This document shows positions 24,310 to 36,746 of a stretch of DNA of 64,000 nt, piece after piece. The stretch lies in the NCBI GenBank assembly GCA_028386065.3, contig JAKUCV010006853.1, forward strand, positions 65,710 to 129,709, written 5' to 3'. The notes below the pieces were generated by a model. The model had not been told where the DNA came from and made no database searches. It worked only from the letters and a program-made list of their open reading frames with translations. Position 1 is the first letter of the stretch. Each line of letters starts with the position of its first letter. A program made the position numbers and the translations under genes. The DNA is from Turnera subulata (taxonomy: Eukaryota; Streptophyta; Magnoliopsida; Malpighiales; Passifloraceae).

Positions 24310-27300
24310 ATGATGTCTCCAAAGCAAATTAGTGAAGATCGGGGATCTCCTCAGTTCAGGTACGCATTTCCCCGCCCAAAAAAACCCTAACCCTAGCCCT
24401 AACACATGAAATGTTCAATTTACTTAAACAATGCTTGTTTGTTTGTTTGTGTTAGGCAAACTCCGCTGCAGGTAATCCACATTGTCGGTAACTTCATGAG
24501 AATATGGTCAGTTTATTCGATGTACCGGTACTTGACCCAAACCGGAGCTTCAGTTGTGCTGTTTATCTTCTGTTGTCTGGTTCCGTCTTCGATACTGTTC
24601 TTAGCTCTGCAGAAGCCATGGAAAGGCCGGCCACTCTCTAATCAGCAGGTTTTTTTATTTATATTTTACCCTAACGCATTTCTTTTATTGTCGTTGGAAT
24701 AAGGAAGTGTGTGGATTTCTGTGTTTTTATTTTTCTTCCGTTTGTTTGTTTGTTTGGTGCAGGTAGTGCCTTCTATTATAAATGGCGCGATTACAGCTTT
24801 GTACTTCATCTTGTGGGGGAAGGGGCTCAAGTCTTGCGGGCCGGTTAGGTAGGTTTTCTGTTTAAATTGTTGAAGAATGTGGAATTAGTGCGTATGCTCC
24901 ATTAGGGAACTGACTGGTTCGAAGTGAACCAAATTGTTACATATTTTTCTATTTAGTGGTACATGTGAATTGATGGTTCCAGAATCTGTCTTACTAAACA
25001 AAGAATGGGGTCTCCGACCTCTCATTTGAATAGCTTCAAATTGACATTTGTTGAGTTGTTGTATTTGCCTGGTACTTTGTTGGGTAGCTGAAGTGAGCGT
25101 TCTTCTTCATTCTGATTCAGAGCTCTATTGGCCGAGTATTCTGGGGCGGTTCTTGGGGTACTGTCTGCTGCATTGTATGGGCGAAGGAGCCATGTCTGGA
25201 AAAAGGTACTCTTCGTTCTTTTTCGCCGTTGAAGGTTGTTTTACTTTTGAATTGTTTTAATTTAATACGGAAAACCAGAGAGCTGACTGCTCTGCTTTGG
25301 AAAGTGTGGATGCTTCATGAATTAGTATTTTGATGCGTAAGTGGAAGCTCAAGCAGTTTGGTGATGGCCTATTGCTGAATGCTAATGGAACTTGCTAATT
25401 TTGTGGCACTGCCAAATTTTGTTATGTGGTCAGCTTCTAAGTAAACTTGTTGGTGTGTGGCTTTTAGGCTTTATTGTCAGCTGATTAGTGCAGAAAGCTT
25501 TCCTCCTAATTTTCTCACAAACTTTTTCTCCTCCTTATCTGATGCGATGCTCATCACAATCACAGTGATAAAGGTTTCCAGATGGAGATTATTTCTTTAC
25601 TTATTCATATATGTTTGTGTGTGTTCTTTTAGGTGGGTGGACTCATTGCAATGCTGGCATCATTCTACCTCTTATCTCAAGGCTGGGCCATGGCCACAGA
25701 TTCACCATTTTATATCCTTATTTTCTTGCTCAAATTATTTTTAAGCTGTGGCATTTCATGTTTAATGAGTACTTTGCTGTCTGTGTGATTACATTTTGCC
25801 AAAATTTCTACAAATTCGTTGTCAACTTAACGTGATATTACCATTCAAAGATAATACAGACACAGAGGATAAGACAGAAGAAGTTTTGGGCGTGAAAGAG
25901 ATGGTTGTTCCAATCCTCGCTGGAATCTTATCTGCTTTAAGAAGGGTGATTGCACGGCGCATTTCACTTAAGGTTTATATATTTGAACCTATTCCTTGTG
26001 GACAAGAATTGCAGTTTAATAGTACTCATCAATGGCATTCATTTAAGTTGGTGCTTACTGCTGCCCCTATTTGTTTACAGAATCAACTAAAAAGGAGACT
26101 CCACGCCATCACTATTACCTCTGCAACATGTTTTCTGTTTCCTGTGGCCATGTGGGACTTTATTATAGTAAGTTCTAATCCAATGATAGTCCGGAGGTTA
26201 TTTTGCTTGGTAGACTTTTTTGAAATATGTTTTCTCTACTAATCTCAAAGGAGCTCTGGTTTAATTGGAAATTTTTTCCGGCTTCTTCTTTCTGTTTTAT
26301 GTTGGAGCATTTCAGGGATCAAGCTCTGACACCACCTTAGAACTGCCATTTTCAGCTTGGGCATTCTGTAGCACTATTCTTTTTGGAGTTATCTTAATAT
26401 TCTATGTTGACAGTATAGCAGAAGAGAGGTAATCTCTGTTGATAATTGTTTAATGATGCTTTATTCTTTGCTTTAGATGATGATTGTGCTAAAATCTGTG
26501 ATCATATATTTCCAAGTAGGCTTTGCTTGGGTAATTCAGTCAATTGATAACACATGGTTCACTTTGCCGTATATAATTTGTGGTCCTTGGTAAAATTTTC
26601 CTATTTGAACTCCAGTTCAATGAAGCAATGGAAGGGTGGTATAACATAGTTCTTTACTTGACTGCTTGTAACATGGCTGTGCTGCCTTAACTCTTCAAAA
26701 GGTGTGAACTTGTTGTGAAGAAACTTAAGGACGGGCTTTACATCTAATATATCTTCAAATGTTGTTGCTGGTTGGGACCTTTTTTCTTATATTCTGCTCT
26801 CAGTTCATCGAGTAGTAAAGAAACTTAATGAGGGTTGATGATCAAATTAACTTCTCATTTGCAGACTGCACATGGTTTTCTCCTCTCCAAGGCACTTACT
26901 GGTGGCTAGTGCATGCATAATTGTCATGGAGGTTGTCTACAAGATGAATTTCTCCTTGCCAGGATTCATATTCTGCTCCTTGATTTTGGGCTTTGGTAGG
27001 TGCATCAGATTTCATAATATATTCTTCTGTGCATGTTACAGAAATTTAGCCAAATATGTTTTCCAACTCAGAAATACAGGAAGAACTCTCGTATGCTGCT
27101 ACTTTCCAGGCTACTGGATAAACATTTGAAAGCTAATTAACTGGTTGTTCTAGAATGTTGAAAAGGTCTTTGATTGTCATAAGTGTCTTAATTGCCTCAC
27201 CTGTTTGGGATGCTCTATGTACCTTGCTGCAGGGATCTATCAGGCGACATCTTTGGAAAGAAGCAATAAGGGTTCTCGAATTTCAGATCCATTAAACGGG

Positions 27301-27342
27301 GTGTTTGATGAGCAAGTGGAAATGCAATCCCTTCCCACTTGA
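24310..27342 (+). CDS. Multi-pass membrane protein resembling the N-terminal half of ZnT5/MTP12-type zinc transporters (10 exons, 354 aa)
   Basis: Exons: 24310-24359, 24456-24648, 24763-24848, 25121-25205, 25633-25711, 25842-25972, 26081-26167, 26316-26428, 26865-26995, 27233-27342; 355 codons including stop. About ten hydrophobic segments are visible. LQKPW followed by LKSCGPVR, and later ILIFYVDSI, parallel the N-terminal region of animal ZnT5 (SLC30A5). Plant MTP12 is the counterpart of that protein and forms a secretory-pathway zinc carrier. The protein ends EMQSLPT and no cation-diffusion-facilitator domain with metal-binding His/Asp follows downstream. It is therefore a stand-alone N-terminal module or a truncated paralogue. 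Nine introns have GT/AG ends apart from intron 5 (25712-25841), which is AT-AC. The second ATG at 24313 is an equally possible start. Family assignment is from recall. Confidence 0.75.
25712..25841 (+). other. U12-type AT-AC intron
   Basis: The intron starts ATATCCTTA and ends ATATTAC, with CTTAAC (25826-25831) ten bases before the end. These match the minor-spliceosome 5' site and branch site. Only this junction restores the frame, giving SPFSFKDN across it. No GT donor is available nearby. Confidence 0.88.
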
Positions 27343-28265
27343 AATATATTGTCTTCAATTTTTCTGATGCCTCAACACTATGAGCGAGCGTTTGCAACCT
27401 CAACACTATGCCTCACCTTTTATAAGTTTTTCCCTCTTGATTGAGGCAAATGAAAGTTACAGCTGGATGTTTGGGGGGAGTGACGAGAATAACCTACATA
27501 CCTCTTTTCTAACCAGTGGCTAATTGTTCTTTGTATTGGATCAAATGTATATATACATCCTGTAAATGCATTTGATGAATAGGTGTATCATTGATTGTTT
27601 TACCGAAGTCATTCCGTGCTGGACTCTCCTCTTTTCTGCATTATCCATCCGGTAGTGGTTTTTCCTCTAGTTTATTCAATTGTGTTCAAGGAGTAAATAT
27701 GAGCAGGATAATCGCTGTTCATTTAATGCAGTTAATACAGATTAATTATCTTTGTCTGAACACAGCAAGTGCGAAAGTAGCTGCACCCAGCATTGAGCAG
27801 GGGATCTAGGGAGTCATAGTTGTTCCTTCGGATGTCAGGATTGGCTATTTAGTGTTATTTGTAAGACTTAAGAGTATTGGATTCCGAGATATATTAATGC
27901 GGAGTTGCGGACCTTCAATTAGTAGACCCTTGCAATTTAAGTTCCGGTGAATATACTTTGATGTAATTGAGCTATTTGTTACCACGATGCATCCGTCCCA
28001 ATCACCCTCTTAACACTCCATTCCCATTGGACGCCTAGGCTAGGATACTTGTGGGGAAGAATAATTTCTGCCATTGTTCCTTCCAACTTGAAACATCTTT
28101 TCCTTGTTGATCGAAAAGTGTACTTAAAATCCATCCAAAAAAGACAGGGCTGTAACAATTGATGATGATACAGAGAAGAAAAGGCATACCTAGTGCCTTT
28201 AGAATCAGATTTTAGGAACCTCAAATCAATCTGTTTTACTGTTTCTTCAGAAATCCAATAGTCCA
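27343..28265. other. Convergent 3' intergenic region
   Basis: About 0.9 kb between the stop codons of two convergent genes, presumably both 3' UTRs. It was searched for a cation-efflux domain continuing the upstream gene; none found. Confidence 0.5.
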
Positions 28266-30756
28266 TTACATGTAATGTTTGGTGCTTCCGGCACCTCTGG
28301 TTAGTGCTTTAGTGATGACATGAGTGAATACTCCGATGGGGCAAAACAGCAGGCAAAGAGAGATAGAATGCCGAGTCTCAATTTCATTTGCTAGTCCATC
28401 GTGAAACACCTGCCTGAATAAATCAAAATTACAAAATTGTATTAGAACTGCTACATTCATCTCCGGAGACACACAGAGATAGAGAGAGGAAGAGAGACCT
28501 TGCAGCAAAGAGATCTATAGCTAACAAGTGAATCCAAGCAGAGGCTAATGTCATCTCACTGCTGAACATCTTCGCTATTGCAGGAAGCTGCACAGAGTAA
28601 CCGGGGAGAAAAGAAACTATCCCATTAGAATGCTTGTTAATCCTTTGGCAGGCAACAAACAGAAATCATATATCCTCCTTACCTCTGGTAAAAAGTATTT
28701 GCCACCAAAAATTAACCGTATTGTCTCCGGTGTCCAAGATAGGTACAACAAAAATGCATAGAGAAGTCCAAGCACAACGTAGGGTAAGGTACTCTCCATG
28801 GACTTCCTAGTCTGTATGTTGCAAACTTCACAATCATGTTCAACTTTGAAAAAAAATACACAAGTGTCTTCATGAGTTCCTTAAAAAATCACATTTTAAA
28901 GTCTGGATTTTGAAGGAAAACACAGAATATTAACTTTTTTAAAAGAAAAAAAGTGCATGACTGATGTTCAGAGAGTCAAAAGTCTCACTTAAGAAGAAGA
29001 TAAACCTTATCATATCAAACCCAAGGTTGGAAATTAAACAATAAACTAGCAGCTACAACTGCAGTCGGGCTCAATAAATCTTTGAAAAGTTAGTAAGATC
29101 ATAACTATGCTCAGAATTCCTACATGATTCCGGGCTAGATTTCGGCACATACCAGTTCAGCTTTGGGAGCTACAACCATGAGTGTGTAAAACGGGAGAAC
29201 AGCTACTGTACCCAAACCGAAAACACTGCTTGCAATCTGAGTGCTTGTCATCCCTACGGTTCATACCAGAAGAAGGATACAAGAAATAACATCCACATTG
29301 AATAGCGCATCCAAATAATACTTGATCTTAACATCGACATTGAATAGCACATCCAAATAATACCTGATCTTGACATAAACAGAATTCCTAGAAGTATCTA
29401 TAACTGCATTAGGAATAGATAAAAATATAGGCGTGATAAAGAGAAACTAAAAGACTGAAACTAAAGATAATCTAAATGCAGAAATTTTTTTTGAGAAAGT
29501 GATAAGCATGCTAATTTCAGATTGATAGAAAAGGAGGACGCAGTTAACAACCATGCATAAGTTAGGGATCCCATGCATTGTATTAGACAGAATCCCGTAT
29601 GAGGTAATAAAGTAGGAACAAAACATGTTTCAACTATTACAACAAATGATGAACAAATAGAATGGTCAGAAGAAAAAAAAAAAAGGCTTACAGGATGCAC
29701 GTATTTGAAAGCGGCTTCGATGGTTGAAGGGTCTTGCATTATTTGGCTGAATAATGGTTCTTGAACCTCTAAGGACACTCCTGTCAGTAAGTAAGCTAGT
29801 TCCCGTTCTTCCTAGGCCCAAAACCTCAGTGCTACGACTTGAAAATGAAGATGGGAAATTGGGATCTTTAGGAACAATAAGCCGCGACCTTATTGTCGTG
29901 TTACTGGAGCAATTGACCTACAAGAACCATTAGCGTAAACTTAGAGAAAGAGTTGGTTATTTCTACAGTCCACTCTAGGATACTGGAAACCAGATACATA
30001 CTCATAAAATGCGCACAAGTTTTTGCCTTTAACACTAGTCCACTTAGTGTAGAGTTGAGATGCATATGGAACATATTATCTGGTATTTATTATGCTATGA
30101 AATGCAAGATAAAGTCTGCAATCACATGTCCATCGCCAGGGGAAATTTTTGATGTACACATGGGAAACGCATATTTCAAGTAAAGAAAAACTACAGCTCT
30201 ACAATGAAAATTCTAACAATAGCAATCCAAATAAACTACAAATCAAACTGAAAAACTAAGAAACGGAATCCAATTTTTTGCAAGTGTTGAATTTGGCATT
30301 GCACAAATCAATCGATTTGCCATCTTCAATCAACTGAAAAAGCATGGAAATCGACAACAAACCTCTAATTCTGTCCCTTTTTAATAAAATGAGGACTTCC
30401 CAGATTACAAAAAAAGAACCATCTTTTTTTTTTCAACATTGAATTTAGCATTGCTCAAAGCAATCAATTTCCCATCTTCAATCAAACTGAAAAAGCATGG
30501 AAAAGCCACAACAAAACTATTATTCTCTCCATTTGTAATAAAAGGAGGAATTCCCAGATGGAACTATTCCAAGAAAGACCCTATCTTTTTCACTGAATTA
30601 CAAAACAAAAGCCACAACCAAGTACAACCAGTAGTAGACAATTATTGGCCTGAGGAGGGGCATAAGTGAGAAAAAATGAAACTGAGCTTTCAAGAAAGAG
30701 AAAGACCAGACCTGAGTTGGGATGTGAGAGTGTACGAAGAGAGCAGAGAGGGCCAT
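28266..30756 (-). CDS. ABA4: ABA DEFICIENT 4 (neoxanthin formation), plastid membrane protein (6 exons, 245 aa)
   Basis: Exons on the minus strand: 30756-30712, 29917-29692, 29253-29153, 28811-28683, 28587-28499, 28413-28266. All are GT-AG and the frame is intact. Residues 1 to about 88 are Ser/Arg-rich with few acids, as in a chloroplast transit peptide. The mature part begins near [18 protein letters not shown] and has about four hydrophobic helices: [51 protein letters not shown] and [20 protein letters not shown], with the conserved [13 protein letters not shown] between the last two. ABA4 (DUF4281 family) is an integral plastid membrane protein needed to make neoxanthin, a precursor of abscisic acid. 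Length fits the family (about 220-250 aa). Introns 1 and 2 carry local tandem duplications. Confidence 0.93.
29282..29375. repeat. Tandem duplication of about 45 bp in ABA4 intron 2
   Basis: The unit containing cattgaatagcgcatccaa (from about 29295) recurs as cattgaatagcacatccaa (from about 29340), each followed by ataatac(c/t)tgatctt. Confidence 0.75.
30277..30580. repeat. Imperfect tandem duplication of about 150 bp in ABA4 intron 1
   Basis: Two diverged units both run through ttgaattt(g/a)gcattgc, ccatcttcaatc, ctgaaaaagcatggaaa and ttcccag. Divergence is moderate, so the duplication is old. Confidence 0.7.
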
Positions 30757-32313
30757 AACTGGTGAAAAGGAGAGGAACCCAAGAGCAGTAGTAGTGGCTT
30801 CTTCTTCATTCGGGTAGGAAGACTGCCAGTGATATAAGAGCCACAAGAAACGCACTGCTAAAAATAGTGTGAATGATGAGGTGGGTAAACCGCACTAATG
30901 GAGAGGGGAAACTATTAAGAAAGGAAATGAAATTAAGGGAACGAGAAAGGAAGCGTCATTGCATTTGCTTCCCCACCCAAATTTGAGCAGACATTTGTAG
31001 TAGGAGTGGGGAGGGTTAGCTAGTTCATGTACGAGTGTCTTGCACCTGAACTTTAAAAAAATGGCAAAAAGCCTAACTAGCCGAGTCAAGACCACTCCAG
31101 CCAAACTTGTGGTGGACCCTGGTCTACTTGCATAGCATATCCAGTTCATCATTGTTTATCAGGATCAGGATTTTCTGTTTTTTGCTGATTCAACTTCAAA
31201 GTCCACTTCACCAAAAAAAAAAAAAAACTTCAAAGTCCATACCAGTCTAATGGTAATATTTTTGGTCCCGCTTAAGTAAGGTCTCAAAAATCCAGGTATA
31301 AGCAGGAAATTCTTTTTGGGAGATTCATCTACTATAACCAAATATGTGGATTCCGATCCGGATTAGTCGGTACTAAGCTTCCCAAATACCGAGTTGAAAA
31401 CTAAAAAAAAACTTCAAACTAGGCTTATGTTCAAATAAAAACTTCAAACGCCACTAGTTGGAAAATAGCAAAATATGTAGCATACTAGGAACAACAGAAA
31501 CTGAGTGGAGTATAAAGCAGCTCTGTCCTTTTTCTTTTTTCCGGCTTCAATAATAAAGTTCTTTGAGTGGATGGATGGATGAATAACCTTTGTCATTGTC
31601 CTTAGGTTTTGCTTGACTAGCCAATGGAGACACGTTGGCAGGAGGTAGGTTTGGTACTTGCATTGATATGGCACGTTGAGTCTTCCGGGTTTTATGGAAA
31701 ATAACATGCATTCTATTTTTGTCATTGTCATTAAGTGCGTCTTCATTCACAAAACCGAATTGGAACATTTTCTGTCGAGGAGTGTAGTGTGGTCAAGGAA
31801 AAATTAATTTGGTTCCTAGTACTGTTGCGGCGATAATAAACTCAAGCACTCAACCCATATGCCCTTGTCCCGATCAATAAGAAAGCCCATATGCCTTTTT
31901 TCCTTTTTTTCTTGTCCTCCTTCCAAAGGAGGGAAGGCTTGATTCTCGGCTCTTGAGTGCTATTGTACAACTGTATCCAGACCTCACTGATAGGCACTGA
32001 CACTACAAAATCAAGTTAAAAGTTTAATAGTGTTCAAGTGAGAATTATTCATCTTACCACTCAAGATTTTGCAGCGACAAAATGATTTGTTGGTTCTATT
32101 CCAGGATGCTTGAAGTGACATTCATATGTAAAGTGTAAAGAAATAATCATAAAAGTGGGTGTTCAAATAAGGCATTTGGTCAAATAGTAGGATGTGGTGA
32201 TTTCTTGTCCAGTTCAATATCCAAATAACACTTTATATGAATCTGAAGATAGGAGACCCAATTTTATTAGATAGAAAAGGGTTATGAACAGTAAATCGGT
32301 CCCCTACGGGTTA
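30757..32313. other. Intergenic upstream of ABA4
   Basis: About 1.5 kb. It begins with the ABA4 leader and promoter side. Otherwise it has AT-rich sequence, a minimal poly(A) retroposon at 31193-31239 and short frames without recognisable domains. Confidence 0.5.
31193..31239 (+). mobile_element. Minimal poly(A) retroposon with 13-bp TSD
   Basis: A 21-bp insert (31206-31226: CTTCACC plus A-run) sits between two copies of acttcaaagtcca. Confidence 0.5.
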
Positions 32314-32437
32314 ACAGGGTATTTATAGATTGTATGGGCATTGCTCATCCTAGATGGGTGAGTGGTGTGTGATGTAGATTTGTTGTACTCAGGCCGCACG
32401 GCCTTTCCATTACCAAAAAAAAACAGGGTATTTATAG
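32314..32437 (+). mobile_element. SINE-like short retroposon with 15-bp TSD
   Basis: A 94-bp insert (32329-32422) ends TTCCATTACC plus A9 and lies between two copies of acagggtatttatag. It includes CAGGCCGCACGGCC, a likely hairpin near the 3' end. No tRNA-like promoter boxes remain, so it is probably 5'-truncated. Confidence 0.65.
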
Positions 32438-32659
32438 TGATTTGTTTGGCCATGTGTCGTGTCGTGATTGGTCGCGATCGATGCGCTTTATATTTCCTCC
32501 CGATATGGCGGTAAGATGGGCCTCCCGATCCTCCAAGATTTGGGCCTCTTCTTCTGGTTTAGGCCTCATGAGCTATTGCGCTCAGAGGTTCTAGGTCTCA
32601 TGAACTATTGGGCCACGAAATAAGTCTGGTTATATCAATGCTAATTTGTTTTATTTATG

Positions 32660-32704
32660 AAAATAGAAAAAAGATCAGACAAAAAAAAAAAATAGAAAAA
32701 AGAT
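32660..32704 (+). mobile_element. Minimal poly(A) retroposon with 16-bp TSD
   Basis: Only about 13 bp (CAGAC plus A8) separate two copies of aaaatagaaaaaagat. The A-rich context makes the edges uncertain. Confidence 0.4.
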
Positions 32705-33547
32705 TGTCCCAAATAGTCACGCAGAAGTGAAGGGATCCCTTTGGTTAATACCTGAAGAGTCAAAAAAGAAGGAAGGAACCGTCTAACAAATCGTTCTTTT
32801 TATTTCTGAAATAATTGACTATTGATTTTATTCATATTTGTAGAAATAATTTTTAGCAATTCAATACATACCATCAAGCTGTAAGCCCAAACAAGCTAAA
32901 AGGGGGGTGAATTAGCAATTAAGAACAAATCAAAAGATTAAAGAAATAATAATTGCGGAATTAAAAGAGAGAGAGACAAACCGATTTTTTACTGGTTCAC
33001 ACACACACAACCTGTGTGGTTAATCCAGTCCTTCAAGAGACTCTCTTGAAGATTTCACTATCCACATTAAGCTTCCGGGTGCTTAACAAACCGTTTACAA
33101 ACCTAGAGTTCGAATCACACGAACCTCTAATTTTCTGCTTGAAGATACCTCACTTCAAGTCTTTTCACACAGAAAGAAAATCCTCTTCCTATGAATCTTC
33201 TACAAGAGAACAATCCTCCCTCAAGGTGTATGATTACAATTGAGTCACTCAAAAAAAAAAAAACTCTCTTCAAGAGTAGGTATGAGTATATAAAGTAAGC
33301 TCTATAAGACAACTCTCAATTCTGAAGGATATTGGCTCATAAAAGTGATATGTATGTATAACAATGAATGCTTGTAATTGTAGAGAGTTGATATGGTCTT
33401 AAACAGAGACCTAAAAGCTCTATTTATAAGGATAAAAGCATGTATGACCGTTGGGGAAACAATCTAAAACATCTTTAAACAAGATAGCATGAGAAGGTAA
33501 AAAGTGTGTCTGCTCATGTCGGCTGAACATCGATGTTGGAATCAAGG

Positions 33548-36500
33548 TGAAACGACCGTGTCCCAATTTATTAATATAAGTTATAAATTAATTATAGATT
33601 GACCAAATTGCCCTTATCATTCCCGGGACACCCGTATCCCAAATCATCCATTAAAGAATGTATAGCATGTGAAGTGACCAAAATGCCCTTCTACCCGGGA
33701 TACAATATCAACGACATAATCAATGAACAATTGTACAACAAATTACACAACAACGAGTATGCAGCGGAAGACTAAACATAAGATAACATGTATGCAGTGA
33801 ACCCTATGGATCCGACCCGAGGAGAGGAAAGCACCGCCACCTGCTGATATGCACCATTGCTCAACAAGCAGTTAACCTGAAAAGACTGTGAGGGGGTGAG
33901 ACCATCCACTGTCTCACCGCAAACAAATAAACCAATAATATACAATTACAAGTCAACTACAAGTACACCGGCATCACACAACAACAACCACAATACACAA
34001 AGCAAGACATCATCAGACTACAACCATCACTTATCATTACTTATTTTATTATCCTTGTTATTAGGTTTAAATATTTTATTAGGGCCCTCTACTGTGTGCG
34101 TCGAGCTCGGTCCCGTCTCATGAGACAACCAGGCATAAGCCCAAATAAACCAGGCACGAAGCCCAAACATATCCATAGAGAGAGAGAGAGAGACACAGAG
34201 AAAGAGGGAGGTAGAAAGGGGGAGATAGAAAGAGGGAGATAGAACCGGCCATCACAGGCCCACATGCAAACCCGCATGCTATCCCGAGGGGTATTACTTC
34301 CCGCTCGAACCAACCGGTCAACAGCCCCACAGTAGACTCTATTATAATTCGTTATTCTCATTTATTCTTTAAGAGTTGTACCATACGTTATTGTCAAACA
34401 TTGTTGTGTGGATTTAACATCTTAATCTCAAATCCGGGCCCCAGCCCATAGTCCACCACACAAACCACAAATCTATATCTCATGTGTTTATCATAACCAA
34501 ACAAGTCATACTAGACAGGCACAATACATCACATCAGACAAACAGGCCTCATAATCTGGCACACCACGTCATAGGTAACATCAACATAATTCACTTTGCA
34601 AATAGCAACAACAACACAACAGGCAAGCATGCATACAGCATTAAAGATCAAACAAATAACACCACTTTATATTCCAAAACAATTAACCGAGCATTGTAGG
34701 CAGTAATGCATACAAAGGTTTATAAGTCCTCACCTTGGCCATAATAATGGTCTCGGAAGCCGAAGCTCATTCCACCTTAACATATCCTATATTGGAATCA
34801 AAATGACCACACATAAGGTCCACATAAAATCAAGATGAATGCATGTCAATGCCGTGACTATAACGACATGAAATCTTTTAGTCCTTAAGCCCAATAAGAT
34901 AGGTCTATGGTCTTAGCTCGACAAATCCTATAACTTAGCCCGAGACCAAAAGTTCGCTTAAGTTCGATTATTTATCCCGATTAACTGTTCACAGGGCCTA
35001 AGCCCACATCAATTTAAGTCACTGGGTCTAAAGCCCATTTTAAATCAATTACTCCTTATTGGGCCTATAGCCCGCATCTATAATAGTCCTTGGGCCTAAA
35101 GCCCACATATCCTTAACATGGCATAACTTGGGTCTAGGCCCGGCCCGTTCATTTAATCGTGAAAAATTGAACTCCCGAGCCCAACCTTTTCGGCCTAACG
35201 GTTCTAAACGCGTCGGAAATATATTCCGGCCACGCACTCTCAACTCGCAACTCCCGAATTCCACTAAGTCCAATTCATTAATACACTAATTAATTGCATT
35301 TTCAGTACATGCCTCATACAAGAAATGAAATGCACGTCACTGTCCGGAAATTACCGTGTACTGCCGGAAACACTCCATCTCGCCGGAACAGTGCTTGACC
35401 CGCCGGATTCCGGTTAACTCTCGCCGGAATAGTAACTCGAGACCGGAAACACCACAACAATCTGTCCATACCCAGGAACCAACACAAACTGACATTCACA
35501 GAAACATAAAAAAACCATGAATTGAACAACAGTTTAAGCCATCGGATCCATACCCAAAAACTAAGCTCGAAATTGCAGAACAGCAACAACCCGACCTCGA
35601 ACCCCACGCGTCCACTACTGCTACCAACACGAGCAGTAAGCCAACCCGCCGTCCAACGCCACTGTCCGAAAAGCCTAGCTCCATTGCCGGCCGCAACAAC
35701 ACAGCCAGACCACCCAACAATCAGCCGCCGTCAGCACGCAAAGGCAAAGCAAACAGAATCCCAACTCAGACTCAAATCACCATCGGCACAAGAACAAAGG
35801 TAGAAGAGAAAAGACCGAGGCAACGCAACTTACCCCTCTACGGTGTCCAGACCCGACACCGACACGGCCACAACCATTAAGCACCGGCGATGGGTGTTGA
35901 AGAGGAAGAGGAAGAGACGGCAGCACCCACTTGCCTAAAACCAAGCCCGTGTATGAGACTCTGATCCGCCACCACGAAGACATGCCAACCCGTTATCATT
36001 GAAAACCCAGCGACGGCGACCGAGAACAGCCTGTCCAATCCATCGCCGGTGCCCCCATTCTGTCGTCCTCAAAAGCCTCGCCTCGCCTCGCCTCGCCTTC
36101 TCCCTCGTGTAAACAAGAAGGTGGAGGGACGTGAAGCAACAAGGCAGCGGCGTCGCCTTGTCTCGGCAGCGGCGGCGGCAGCAGCTTCAATTGATGCACA
36201 GGGTGGCGGCGCAAAAAGGAGAGGAAGAACACAGAGGCAACAGTTTTGAGAAAAGAAAAGAGAGGCAAGAAGGGGACGTGGGAAGAGTTGCAGCCAAAAA
36301 TCGAAAGAGAAAGAAAGTGGGGAGGAGAGAGAGTGAAAAAGAAGAATTTATACTCAAGCCCTAGGGTTAGGGCTTCCACTCGTAACCAAAACGGCGTCGT
36401 TTTGCTTCGAAACGACGTCACTTCATTCACAGCGCTCCACTGGTCCACCCAAACCTCCCTTTGGTGCACTTTAGGTCTTGGCTCTACCAAAACTACGTAG

Positions 36501-36741
36501 TTTTAGTAAAAACTACACCCCATCTTGTGTTTCACCAAAAAATACAAATAAACTCCAAAAGAAATCCAATTACGGTTTAATTTCACCATTAAATAAATAT
36601 TTCTAAAGAAAAGAAGAAGAAATTAATATTAATCTTCTTGACCTAAAATCCCGGAAATTCCTCGAGGGTAGAATTGGAAATAAAATTTAAAAATTCTTAA
36701 AATTCCATAGAAATTAATTACCGGAAATTCGGGGCGTTACA
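33548..36741 (-). mobile_element. Solo LTR of a long-LTR element, 5-bp TSD
   Basis: A 3194-bp LTR, TGAAACGACCG to GGGGCGTTACA, with TSD caagg at 33543-33547 and 36742-36746. It is related to the LTRs of the 40867-49043 element (shared start, GA-rich block near 34180-34245, GGGCCTAAAGCCC palindromes). Only one LTR remains, the expected product of unequal recombination between two LTRs. Confidence 0.92.
34994..35110. repeat. GGGCCTAAAGCCC palindrome array (about 4 copies)
   Basis: The short version of an array that reaches about 9 and 11 copies in the two LTRs of the related element at 40867-49043. Confidence 0.75.
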
Positions 36742-36746
36742 CAAGG

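Noticed and set aside
24406..24702. 98-codon ORF as a separate small membrane protein
   Set aside because: Its 5' part is intron 1; residues from QTPLQV onward are exon 2 of the larger membrane-protein gene.
29153..29253. Possible frameshift in ABA4 exon 3
   Set aside because: Recounting the T-run showed four T and an exon length of 101 nt, which closes the frame with both neighbours.
36131..36364. Lys/Arg-rich ORFs in the solo LTR
   Set aside because: Purine-rich LTR sequence equivalent to the polypyrimidine leader of the related LTRs; not conserved as protein.
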